From the NCBI RefSeq assembly GCF_001561995.1, contig NZ_LLWC01000037.1:1-51239 (forward strand): a stretch of DNA of 51,239 bases. The letters run 5' to 3'. The position numbers and the translations under genes are program-made. The notes under the pieces are model-generated. The model worked only from the letters and a program-made list of their open reading frames with translations. It was not told the DNA's origin and did not search any database. The DNA comes from Polycladidibacter hongkongensis. GTDB lineage: Bacteria; Pseudomonadota; Alphaproteobacteria; Rhizobiales; Stappiaceae. Positions 16,238 through 23,738 of this stretch are shown here, piece after piece (within the stretch, counting starts at the first letter, position 1; each line of letters begins with the position of its first letter).

Positions 16238-16318
16238 TTACCAGTGTCGGATAACATTGATAATCAAAACAATCGCTACAAGCGACTGCAGGATTAAGCT
16301 GGCCAAGTCATAATCCAT
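16238..16318 (-). CDS. 26-residue membrane micropeptide
   Basis: After AAAGGAG about 8 bases upstream, the ATG at 16318 opens MDYDLASLILQSLVAIVLII and ends NVIRHW. It is a single hydrophobic helix with short polar ends. It is the first gene of the transcript from the promoter at 16375-16403. An 8-bp hairpin (TGCTGGGG at 16208-16215 with CCCCAGCA at 16224-16231) separates it from the next micropeptide. It could be a holin-like or regulatory peptide; this is not established. Confidence 0.5.
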   Translation of the reverse strand: MDYDLASLILQSLVAIVLIINVIRHW

Positions 16319-16374
16319 TTCCTTACTCCTTTCTGGTTGTTGAGGGCGGGGTATTCCGCCCTCTTCACAAGTTA

Positions 16375-16425
16375 AATATAGGTACCTTGTACCCTTTTGT
16401 CAAGGAAAAAGTGGTACTGAATACC
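16375..16425 (-). promoter_or_regulatory. Sigma-70 promoter with two GGTAC palindromic operators
   Basis: On the minus strand TTGACA (16398-16403) and TATATT (16375-16380) are exactly 17 bases apart. A 13-base palindrome GGTACCTTGTACC (16381-16393) fills the spacer. A second, GGTACTGAATACC (16413-16425), lies upstream, 32 bases centre to centre, about three helical turns. The arrangement suggests a repressor dimer pair controlling the micropeptide-XRE-DUF6362 transcript. Confidence 0.7.
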
Positions 16426-16432
16426 TTTATTT

Positions 16433-17788
16433 TTAAAACATCATCCCCTCTTCATGGCTCCGATCTTCCTTGAAGGTCGTGGTTGGGCCATCGAAAAACA
16501 GCTCGATCTTCTCGCCGCTTTTACCCATGCGCACTTTGTCCGCGTGGATCTGTGCCCGCCCCTTCCATGTCGCACAGTCGCTCAACCAGCGCATGTAGTC
16601 CTCGCTGCCATCTTCCGGCCGGTTCCGCTCTAATATGGGCTCTGGTCGGTGCAGGATCAGCACATTGTCCGGCGCGTCCTCCATATTTGAGCCGCCATAG
16701 AGCCCGCGTCTTGTCAGACGTTGCAGCGGCGGGTTATCGCTGCGCACAGCATGGCCAATTGCCAGCACAGGCAAATCCAGCTCCTTTGCCAGCTCTTTCA
16801 GTTCTGAAACCACATGGCCGCAGCGCCGGGCAATATCGGCGTTTAGGCGCGTATCTTTGACCTGCGTCGCCTTGATGCTATCCACAATCATCAACTTGGT
16901 GCCATAGCGGCTCTTATTGGCCTTGCCGCGATTAAACAGCTCCTCAATGCTGGTCTTGGTAGAGGTGACATAGAAAGGCAGCTCCTGCGCCCCTTGCCCT
17001 GCCAGATACAGCTTTTCCAGTGCCTCAGCCCCTAAGCCGCCCTGCCGGATGTGGCTAGAGGAGACCCCTGTTTGCCCCGCAAGCCAGCGCTCAACCACCT
17101 GCTGCCCTGTCATCTCCATGCTTTGAAAATCAACCGCGCCAAACGCGCCTGCAATATGCAGCCCCAGTTGCAGCGAAAGTGCGGTTTTCCCCGCCGCACC
17201 TTCTGCCCCCAGAACTGTCAGCTCCCCCGCTGCAAGTCCGCCGCCCAGCAGCTTATCAAGGGCCGCGATCCCGGTTGAAAGCACCGCCCCGCGCTCCTGA
17301 TCTGGTGCATTTGCTCTTGCGAAGGCATCATTTGCCAGCTCCCCCAGCCGTACAGGGCGCGCTTTGCTGGCCTCAGCTGCTATGCTTTGCAGCTCGTCAA
17401 TAAGTGCCTCTGCTGTTGCCCTGCTGTCTGTTTGCTTGCCAAGCATGGCCAGCCCTTTTTGCAAGGTCTCGCTGATGAGCTGGCTGTTGCGCCGCTCTAT
17501 CAGTGGCTGCACCAGTTCGATGACTGGTGTCTGGATGCTGCCCCCTGCCGCTGCCAGTGCAAACATGCGCCCAAGCAGGTCTTCCTGCCCTTCATAGGGG
17601 CTGTTGGCCTCTACGAGCGGCAAATCGAAAGCGCCTGAAGCGGCGGAGGCCTGTAGGCCTTGCCAAACAGCCCGCCACATTGGTTCTGCCAAATGATCTG
17701 CACCAATCAGCTCCGCAGCCTCATAAAAGCGCCCCGGATTACACAGCGCGACGGAAAGCACTTGCTGCTCAACTGCACTCAGGTTCAT
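16433..17788 (-). CDS. Replicative DNA helicase, DnaB-like
   Basis: A 451-residue helicase. I start it at 17788 (MNLSAVEQQVLSVALCNPGR) because GGAGAGG lies just upstream. The N-terminal DnaB domain is followed by the RecA-like core: Walker A GAEGAAGKTALS near residue 206, LMIVDSIKAT as Walker B, and the LDLPVLAIGHAVR region. It unwinds the phage fork, loaded with the primase encoded upstream. The Walker A loop differs from the usual host DnaB form (SMGKT). Confidence 0.85.
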   Translation of the reverse strand: MNLSAVEQQVLSVALCNPGRFYEAAELIGADHLAEPMWRAVWQGLQASAASGAFDLPLVEANSPYEGQEDLLGRMFALAAAGGSIQTPVIELVQPLIERRNSQLISETLQKGLAMLGKQTDSRATAEALIDELQSIAAEASKARPVRLGELANDAFARANAPDQERGAVLSTGIAALDKLLGGGLAAGELTVLGAEGAAGKTALSLQLGLHIAGAFGAVDFQSMEMTGQQVVERWLAGQTGVSSSHIRQGGLGAEALEKLYLAGQGAQELPFYVTSTKTSIEELFNRGKANKSRYGTKLMIVDSIKATQVKDTRLNADIARRCGHVVSELKELAKELDLPVLAIGHAVRSDNPPLQRLTRRGLYGGSNMEDAPDNVLILHRPEPILERNRPEDGSEDYMRWLSDCATWKGRAQIHADKVRMGKSGEKIELFFDGPTTTFKEDRSHEEGMMF

Positions 17789-17880
17789 GCTGCCTCTCCA
17801 TTGAAACACCGACTACGCACAACCATTGCGGGCGCGATTGCGACTCTGCTAAGAATTTCAGCGGGATTGAGGGGAAGAAG

Positions 17881-18519
17881 ATGCTTGTGCTTTTTAAGAG
17901 AAACGCCAAGGCAATTTTGGCTGGTGCATTGGCTGGACTGGTATCCACGATCGGGGTGCTTATGCTCGCCATATCGCCTAGCATAGAGGTGATCCAAGGC
18001 TGGATCGGAGACACAAGCGGCTGGGCTGCTGCAGCGGGCGCCTTGATCACAGTTGCGGTTATTTACAAACACAACAGGTTTGAAAAAGCCCGTTACTACA
18101 ATGAGAAGCTTTCTAAGCGCTTGCTGAATGCGGACGATGTCGAGTTTATGAATTGTTATATTACGCCTACAGTTGACCTCATCGAAGATCAAATGGGGAG
18201 AGAATGGAGAGAGCAAGACTACAGGAAAGCTGAAAACAACATTCTTAAAATCAAAGAGCATCTTGATAAGATTACCGCTGATAAATTTACCTCTCATTAT
18301 ACATTTACCGATTGTAAAATTCGGATTGATGAACTCTGTGAAAATATTCAAAAAACGAGGAATACTTACGGCCCCGAAAAACAACACCTTGCCTATGGGT
18401 TTCAGAACCACCTTGCTTCCAGAGCGAGAAGCACAATGAATGATCTGGGGCACTCCTTTAACAATGAGCTTAAAACCCAAGAGAAATACCGCCAGTTTGT
18501 TGATCGCCACCTGCTTTAA
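17881..18519 (+). CDS. Two-helix membrane protein of unknown function (cargo)
   Basis: A 212-residue protein starting MLVLFKRNAKAILAGALAGL. The ATG at 17881 has GAGGGG upstream; an open frame extends 118 codons further but only inside the helicase gene on the other strand. Two membrane helices (about 11-32 and 44-62) precede an acidic and lysine-rich cytoplasmic domain with likely coiled coils (YRKAENNILKIKEHLDKI). It is the third gene of this layout in the prophage. It stands between helicase and methylase genes on the opposite strand, with codon use poorer in GC. Function unknown; defence is inferred from context. Confidence 0.6.
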   Translation: MLVLFKRNAKAILAGALAGLVSTIGVLMLAISPSIEVIQGWIGDTSGWAAAAGALITVAVIYKHNRFEKARYYNEKLSKRLLNADDVEFMNCYITPTVDLIEDQMGREWREQDYRKAENNILKIKEHLDKITADKFTSHYTFTDCKIRIDELCENIQKTRNTYGPEKQHLAYGFQNHLASRARSTMNDLGHSFNNELKTQEKYRQFVDRHLL

Positions 18520-18527
18520 ACCACCCG

Positions 18528-19673
18528 TCATGCCGCCCGCCTTTCTGCGGCCAATTCCTCCCCCACATCTTCAAGCTGTTTAATGTGAGTGCCCTTAAAC
18601 AATGGCCCCGCATCGCTATCCGCTCTTGCCATGTCGCGGCGGCGCTCGTCAGGACCCATCCAGTCCCGTTCAATCCGCTTGCGCGCGATCTCCGCATAAT
18701 CAGGGTTCAACTCAATCAAAATTGCCTTCATCCCCATTCGCAGCGCCACCAGTGCCGTCGTTCCAGCCCCACCAAATGGATCGAGCACCACGCCACCTTT
18801 TGGGCAGCCAGCTTTCAGGCAGCGTTCGACAAGCTCAGGTGGAAAGGTGGCGAAATGCGCATCAGAAAAGGGGCGAGTTGCCATGTTCCAAACAGCGGGC
18901 GCGGCGGGCTCATAGTTGCGCAGGTTTCGGCCATTTGCCTGTTGCTCCGCTTTCGACATTTTGTCCCAGCTCTTATTAAACCCCGCATGCGGCCGCAAAC
19001 CGCCTCGATCCTTAACCCGCTGTTCCCCTGTTTGCTCCCGCTTGGTTGGAGAGCCTTGCGTGTAGGAGCCGCCACGAAACCCATTTGCATCTTCATCAGA
19101 GGTTCGATGTTGCCGGACCGCCTGTGCATCGTAGAAATAATGTGGGGTTTTGGTGAGGAGAAAGATTTTCTCATGAGCAACAGCTGGCCGGTCTCGGACA
19201 CTCTCGGGCATCGGGTTTGGTTTTGCCCAAATACATTCAGCCCGCACCCACCAACCGGCCTCCTGCAGCGCGATAGCTAGCCGATTGGGCACCATGCACA
19301 AATCCTTAGGTTTCAGCACCCCTTGAATGGTAGAAAACGGCTTTTGGGTAAATGTCCGGTCATCTTTACCAGTTCGCACCCGCCCTGAATTATCCGCTTT
19401 ATGCCCGGAGGGAGGCGCAGCATAGCAGTCCCCGTAGTTCACCCAGCACGTGCCCTCCGGCTTGAGAACGCGTTTCACCTCTTCAAAGACTTCGACCATC
19501 TTATCAAGGTGCTCTTGTAGTGTGGCCTCAAGTCCCAGTTGCCCCTCAACCCCATAGTCACGCAGGCCCCAGTAGGGCGGCGAGACGACGACGCAATCAA
19601 CCGCGTTGTCTGGCAGATCGCGCAAACGATCCTGCACATCACCAATCAATAATCGAAAATCACCTTGCCTCAT
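18528..19673 (-). CDS. Orphan DNA methyltransferase (N4-C/N6-A, beta class)
   Basis: A 381-residue enzyme. The catalytic motif VVVSPPYWGL lies near residue 32 and the AdoMet motif DPFGGAGTTALVAL near residue 315, in the beta-class order. SPPY favours N4-cytosine methylation, though adenine specificity cannot be excluded. Between them is a variable target-recognition region. No restriction enzyme is encoded nearby. It would modify phage DNA to evade host restriction or adjust regulation. ATGA overlap couples it to the C5 methylase gene. Confidence 0.85.
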   Translation of the reverse strand: MRQGDFRLLIGDVQDRLRDLPDNAVDCVVVSPPYWGLRDYGVEGQLGLEATLQEHLDKMVEVFEEVKRVLKPEGTCWVNYGDCYAAPPSGHKADNSGRVRTGKDDRTFTQKPFSTIQGVLKPKDLCMVPNRLAIALQEAGWWVRAECIWAKPNPMPESVRDRPAVAHEKIFLLTKTPHYFYDAQAVRQHRTSDEDANGFRGGSYTQGSPTKREQTGEQRVKDRGGLRPHAGFNKSWDKMSKAEQQANGRNLRNYEPAAPAVWNMATRPFSDAHFATFPPELVERCLKAGCPKGGVVLDPFGGAGTTALVALRMGMKAILIELNPDYAEIARKRIERDWMGPDERRRDMARADSDAGPLFKGTHIKQLEDVGEELAAERRAA

Positions 19674-20869
19674 GCTGCCCGCCTATTTAGTTCAGCCTGA
19701 ATATCTTCAACAAGTTGAATACGCATGCCCACCCACCGCGCTGCGTTAACCGCCCAGGAGTTGCCAAGCGCTTTGTAGCGCGGGCCGTCCGGACATAGTT
19801 CGGCAAGCTTCCCGCGATACGGGATTTGGGTGTAGCCGTCAGGGAGCCCCATCAACCTCTCGCATTCGGTTGGCGTGAGCCGGCGAACCGCCATAGGATG
19901 AGCAACATAAGAGCGGCTACTTCCTCCAGAGGCAGCGCGAATATTAGCGGTTTGGTGAGGCCCCTCAAACTGCGCGCCTCCCTCTCTGCCTCTTAGATCA
20001 TAAGCTACGGCTGCGTGACCGGTACCGTCCTCACTTGCATCAAAGCCCTCACCTTTTAGCGTATGCGAAACATACGTCTCCAGATCAGCTGCAAGCGAAC
20101 TATTCGGTTTTGCGAGCAGCGTATGGGCAACTAGGTCTGAAGGGGACTTATAGTCTCTCGCAGACATCGTGCTAGCAATTGGTTCTTCTCCGTATTCGCT
20201 GCTAGACTGGCGGTCAAAAGTTTGAACTAGCCCGCCACCGCCTTGAGTGCGCGCGCTAAGCGTGGGGGCAGTTTTTTTTCCCGCTTGTCGGCACGGCGGA
20301 GTATTCCCGAGCACGCTTTGGGGCTCAGATAAAACCGCTGCGGCACGGCGCCAGTCTCCAAGATATCCGACAAGGAACACACGCCGGCGCCGCTGCGGAA
20401 CGGCACGAGGGTAGCCGTCCACTCGGCAGTATTGGGCATCGAGAACCCTGTAACTCCACCCGTACCCGAGTTGCCCCAGCGCCCCGAGAAGGGCTCCAAA
20501 ATCCCGTCCGCCGTTAGATGACAAGACACCGGGGACGTTTTCCCATAGGACCCATCGAGGCCGGTATCGATCAACGATTGCAAGGAAGGTGAGAGCGAGG
20601 TTTCCCCTTGGGTCAGCAAGCCCCCTACGTAATCCCGCAACTGAAAAGGCTTGGCAGGGCGTTACTCCGCAAATAAGGTCAACTGGTCCAAAGTCAGGCC
20701 ACTCCTTGAATTTCGTCATGTCGCCCAGATTGGAAACATTTGGGTAATGATGGGCAAGAACCGCACTTGGGAACGGCTCTATTTCCGCAAAAGCCGCCGC
20801 TTCCCAGCCAAGTGGCTCCCACGCAACAGACGCCGCCTCGATGCCTGAACAAACGGATAGAAATCTCAT
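19670..20869 (-). CDS. DNA cytosine-C5 methyltransferase
   Basis: A 399-residue enzyme. I use the ATG at 20869 (MRFLSVCSGIEAASVAWEPL) with GGAGG upstream and an ATGA overlap with the primase stop. AdoMet motif I is FLSVCSGIEAAS; the catalytic Cys is in GVTPCQAFSVAG near residue 76; motif VI is WENVPG; motif VIII QRRRRVF; motif X ALGNSW. The region between VIII and IX is long and would carry sequence specificity. No partner nuclease is nearby. Confidence 0.92.
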   Translation of the reverse strand: MRFLSVCSGIEAASVAWEPLGWEAAAFAEIEPFPSAVLAHHYPNVSNLGDMTKFKEWPDFGPVDLICGVTPCQAFSVAGLRRGLADPRGNLALTFLAIVDRYRPRWVLWENVPGVLSSNGGRDFGALLGALGQLGYGWSYRVLDAQYCRVDGYPRAVPQRRRRVFLVGYLGDWRRAAAVLSEPQSVLGNTPPCRQAGKKTAPTLSARTQGGGGLVQTFDRQSSSEYGEEPIASTMSARDYKSPSDLVAHTLLAKPNSSLAADLETYVSHTLKGEGFDASEDGTGHAAVAYDLRGREGGAQFEGPHQTANIRAASGGSSRSYVAHPMAVRRLTPTECERLMGLPDGYTQIPYRGKLAELCPDGPRYKALGNSWAVNAARWVGMRIQLVEDIQAELNRRAA

Positions 20870-21912
20870 GCCGCCTCCTGCCATTGGAACGCATTGTAGA
20901 CATCCAGCCAGTCAGTCCCAGCAGCTGGTAGCACCACGTCAGGCACGTTGATGCCGCGCGAAAGTAGTTGCTGTTTTGCCGCTAACGCCGCCGCTTTACC
21001 GGGCGCCTCTGCCCAGTTCCCGTCTGGTCGCTGGTAAAGATGATCGCCATCGCCATAAATCCGCACGCTTTCAATATCCAAGGGAGGGTCAAAGTTCTGC
21101 AAACCCGATGTAGAGAGGCAAGACCAGCACACGCGCCCTGTGAGCGCCAAGACAGCAAGCGCCGTCTCTACGCCCTCTGCGAGGCAAACCTCCCCTTGTA
21201 CAGCCTCCCCCAGTCGCACAGCGCCACCGGACACAGGTCCCAGTCCTAGCTTGGCGCTTGGTACTTCGGCCTTTTGGCCTTCTTGAGTAATAAATATGCG
21301 CCAGATGCCGGTGAGATCTCCAAAACTGTCATCAACACGGCAAATAAGCGCCGGCAGTTTGCCCAGCTGCGGATACCGCAAGGCGGGGTGATAACGCAGG
21401 CTTTCAGGCCAAAGCAATTGCGGAAGACCGCGACCACGCAAATAGCGCTCAGCCGGTGTGCCGGTTATCGGCTGCGCTTCCCCCCATAGCTTGGCTGCGT
21501 ATTCAGTGGTATTGGCCTCTTTTTGTGCTTGTTCTTCTGCCGCCCTTAGAGCCTTTTTTTCCGCAGCCCTCTTGCGCTCTTGCGCCCGCTCCTGCGCCGC
21601 CTCGTCCCATGTTCCTTCCCCTGAAGGTGGCTTTTCTCCGGTCAGAATTTCACAGGCTGCTTTGAAATCAACAGACTGGCAATGCATCACCAGATTAATG
21701 GGTGAGTTACCACCACCGGCCCCACGGCAATTCCATTTGCCCTTGACGGGGTTGACGCTAAATCGATCTGTTCCGCCACAGGCAGGGCAAGGGCCAACGT
21801 GCTCCTGCCCAAAACGTTTCAAGGTGGCCCCGCTAGTCTGCGCAGCCTCTAGCAGGGGCACCTCTAGTGCCCGCTGCTTGTAATCTTGCCATTGGAGATC
21901 GAGGGTGGTCAT
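20866..21912 (-). CDS. Phage primase, zinc-ribbon plus Toprim
   Basis: A 348-residue primase. The ATG at 21912 follows AGGAG. A zinc-binding segment CPACGGTDRF with WNCRGAGGG lies at about 42-68; the fourth Cys of the usual zinc ribbon is not present there, as in several phage homologues. A charged linker rich in Ala, Glu and Lys follows. The Toprim part has LAEGVETALAVLAL near residue 240 and IYGDGDHL for metal binding. It would make primers for the DnaB-driven fork. Helicase motifs are lacking. Confidence 0.85.
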   Translation of the reverse strand: MTTLDLQWQDYKQRALEVPLLEAAQTSGATLKRFGQEHVGPCPACGGTDRFSVNPVKGKWNCRGAGGGNSPINLVMHCQSVDFKAACEILTGEKPPSGEGTWDEAAQERAQERKRAAEKKALRAAEEQAQKEANTTEYAAKLWGEAQPITGTPAERYLRGRGLPQLLWPESLRYHPALRYPQLGKLPALICRVDDSFGDLTGIWRIFITQEGQKAEVPSAKLGLGPVSGGAVRLGEAVQGEVCLAEGVETALAVLALTGRVCWSCLSTSGLQNFDPPLDIESVRIYGDGDHLYQRPDGNWAEAPGKAAALAAKQQLLSRGINVPDVVLPAAGTDWLDVYNAFQWQEAA

Positions 21913-22078
21913 TTGCAAGCTCCTACAAAAAACTGCTTTAGGGGTTGCAATAGCCCCACGACTCGGATCAGCTGACCCTTGCTGTTTTTACTATGATTAT
22001 TTGCGAGTTTTCTTTGTCTTGACTGCATAACAACCTCTTGGAATTCTCTTTAACTTTATGGGCTTAGAACTCACGCAC

Positions 22079-22095
22079 ATCTCAAAAGGTGAGAT
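22079..22095 (+). promoter_or_regulatory. Start-site hairpin presenting an SD in its loop
   Basis: ATCTCA (22079-22084) pairs with TGAGAT (22090-22095) around the loop AAAGG, three bases before the ATG at 22099. The Shine-Dalgarno AAGG is held in the loop. This could tune translation of the BRCT gene. Confidence 0.5.
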
Positions 22096-22098
22096 TGC

Positions 22099-22749
22099 AT
22101 GGCTATTAAGATTGATAGGATTAATAACTTCAGCAAGGGGCGCCTTGAGGATCGGCAGGTTACCGAACTCATCGGCATGGCGAGAGGAATGCTGGCTGAT
22201 GGAGTTCTGACAGATGCGGAGATCATTTTCTTACGCAAATGGCTGGCCGCAAGCGTCGATGTCGTAAACAATCCACTTGTTGCCACCCTGTACAAGCGCC
22301 TACAAGAAACCCTAGCAGATAAGCAGATCGACGAAGACGAGCGCGCCGATCTCTTTGAAGCCCTCAATGCATTGTCAGGTAACGATTTCTCTGATGGCGA
22401 ACTTCTAAAGGCCACAACACTGCCTCTATGCAAGCCTGCGCCAGATATAGAGTTTGAAGGAAATCGCTTCACATTTACTGGTGTTTTTGTTTCCGGCAAG
22501 CGTAAGGACTGCGAAAGGGTCACTTTGGAGCTTGGTGGAACCGTTGGCGGCATCGCACAAAAAACCAGATACTTGGTGATTGGCGAATACGCGACAGATG
22601 CTTGGATCCATTCGTCATTTGGCCGCAAAATAGAAAAAGGGGTCGAATTCCGCAGCAAGGGTTTCCCAATTTCAATTATCTCCGAGCAGCATTGGCTTGA
22701 CCAGCTTGAAGGCACGAGCGCTGCTGGAAAAATGGAGCTAATCCTATGA
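22099..22749 (+). CDS. TerB-like plus BRCT protein (cargo)
   Basis: A 216-residue protein. Residues about 20-100 resemble a TerB-like helical domain with two acidic turns (ADGVLTDAEIIFLRKWL and ADKQIDEDERADLF). Residues about 120-210 are a BRCT domain like that at the end of NAD-dependent DNA ligase (NRFTFTGVFVSGKRKD, LGGTVGGIAQKTRYLVIG). It is on the strand opposite to the replication operon and coupled to a small exported protein through ATGA. BRCT suggests DNA-end or phosphoprotein binding. Role in the phage unknown. Confidence 0.75.
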   Translation: MAIKIDRINNFSKGRLEDRQVTELIGMARGMLADGVLTDAEIIFLRKWLAASVDVVNNPLVATLYKRLQETLADKQIDEDERADLFEALNALSGNDFSDGELLKATTLPLCKPAPDIEFEGNRFTFTGVFVSGKRKDCERVTLELGGTVGGIAQKTRYLVIGEYATDAWIHSSFGRKIEKGVEFRSKGFPISIISEQHWLDQLEGTSAAGKMELIL

Positions 22750-23099
22750 CTTGTCGAGGCTTTATGGCGATCGCTTGCGCGGTGTTTTTGACGGCGCTCA
22801 CGCCAGCAAAGCTGCATGCTGAGGAGTTGCCCGACCTCCACACACGAATGGTTGATCTTGCGTACTGGGGCAGTGTTCTTTCTCTTGAAAAAAGCTGCGA
22901 CATACCGATCAACAACGAGAAAGTGCGCCCCCTGTTGGCAGAAGCATTCGCTGGCCAGTCCCAATTGCTGATTGTTCCGATTGGCATGTTGGTCATGTCC
23001 CACGAGATGATCGTGAAGCAGGCGGCAAAGAAACAGGATACGGCCCCCTATTGCGAGATGCTGCGCAAGGAAGCGGTGCGTATTGGTTTGATAGATTAG
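22746..23099 (+). CDS. Small exported protein coupled to the BRCT gene
   Basis: A 117-residue protein. The N-terminus has a signal peptide (MAIACAVFLTALTPAKLHAE; cleavage likely after LHA). The mature part is 80-90 residues with two Cys (EKSCDIP and APYCEML) that could form a disulfide. Its ATG overlaps the BRCT stop as ATGA. I do not recognise a family. Pairing of an exported protein with a cytoplasmic DNA-binding one is unusual. Confidence 0.6.
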   Translation: MTCRGFMAIACAVFLTALTPAKLHAEELPDLHTRMVDLAYWGSVLSLEKSCDIPINNEKVRPLLAEAFAGQSQLLIVPIGMLVMSHEMIVKQAAKKQDTAPYCEMLRKEAVRIGLID

Positions 23100-23101
23100 C
23101 A

Positions 23102-23566
23102 TCACAACATCACCCCTTGTTCCTGTGGCTCCATCAAGGGCCACAGCAGCACTTGTAGATAGCCTGTTATCAAAATGCGCTCTTTAGGCGAGGCCCCGTC
23201 CACGCCCGGCGCGGCTTTTGCAAAAGCCTGCAATTCCTCAAGGTCGATCCGGTCTAGCGCGTCCATAAAATCGCCTAGCCGTTCTGCCCAGCCCTCATAC
23301 CTATGCAGCAGGTCGCTGATTGCGCCGATGAGGCACGAATTCAGTCCCCGAGGCCTGTTCTCGATCTGCGAGAGTGCGTACATCACCGCCCAAGCATGGT
23401 CCCTGCCCCGCTGATTGATTATCCGCTGGATCCGCGCTGCGCTGTTGGTTTGCTGCGGTGAGGCTGGTCCAGTTTTCCTCCGCCTGTTGGCGGGTAGCGC
23501 CACTATGCCCAATGACCGGCAAAGGGCGAGCGCGTCGCTTGTGTCCTCGATTTTTTCCGCTGGCAT
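23102..23566 (-). CDS. Hypothetical phage protein (globular)
   Basis: A 154-residue protein starting MPAEKIEDTSDALALCRSLG. An AGAGGTG site precedes the ATG on the minus strand. The stretch RPRGLNSCLIGAISDLLHRY and WAERLGDFMDALDRIDLEEL reads as regular helices. It lies partly inside another open frame (23301-23738). I think this one is the more protein-like in the shared region. No family recognised. Confidence 0.55.
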   Translation of the reverse strand: MPAEKIEDTSDALALCRSLGIVALPANRRRKTGPASPQQTNSAARIQRIINQRGRDHAWAVMYALSQIENRPRGLNSCLIGAISDLLHRYEGWAERLGDFMDALDRIDLEELQAFAKAAPGVDGASPKERILITGYLQVLLWPLMEPQEQGVML

Positions 23567-23738
23567 TGCCCACCTCTTTTCGCGTCCGGTGCAGCTCGTC
23601 CATTAGGTCGCCAAGGCGCTCCTTGAGGTTTTCGTTTTCAGCCCTTAATCCCTCGTTGCGCTCCTCTAGCGTGGCATTTGCCTGTTTCGTGCGCTGGAGG
23701 AGGTATTGGACCTGAGCGAGGAGTTGCTGCGCTGTCAT
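23301..23738 (-). CDS. Coiled-coil protein overlapping the next gene out of frame
   Basis: A 145-residue frame starting MTAQQLLAQVQYLLQRTKQA. The first 55 residues are a convincing coiled coil. Beyond residue about 57 the sequence is basic and polar, of lower quality, and shares 266 bases with the 23102-23566 frame. The ATG overlaps the previous stop as ATGA. A real N-terminal protein with a tail in the shared region, or a frameshift joining the two, are both possible. Confidence 0.45.
   Translation of the reverse strand: MTAQQLLAQVQYLLQRTKQANATLEERNEGLRAENENLKERLGDLMDELHRTRKEVGNASGKNRGHKRRARPLPVIGHSGATRQQAEENWTSLTAANQQRSADPADNQSAGQGPCLGGDVRTLADREQASGTEFVPHRRNQRPAA

Noticed and set aside
17527-17880. 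N-terminal extension of the 17881 membrane protein
   Set aside because: It lies antisense to the helicase start and reads as low-quality protein; the ATG at 17881 has a Shine-Dalgarno site and starts a membrane helix.
22071-23144. Open frame of 357 codons on the minus strand
   Set aside because: It is fully antisense to the BRCT gene and its coupled partner, which have better starts and recognisable domains. Its translation is Ser/Arg-rich with no domain.
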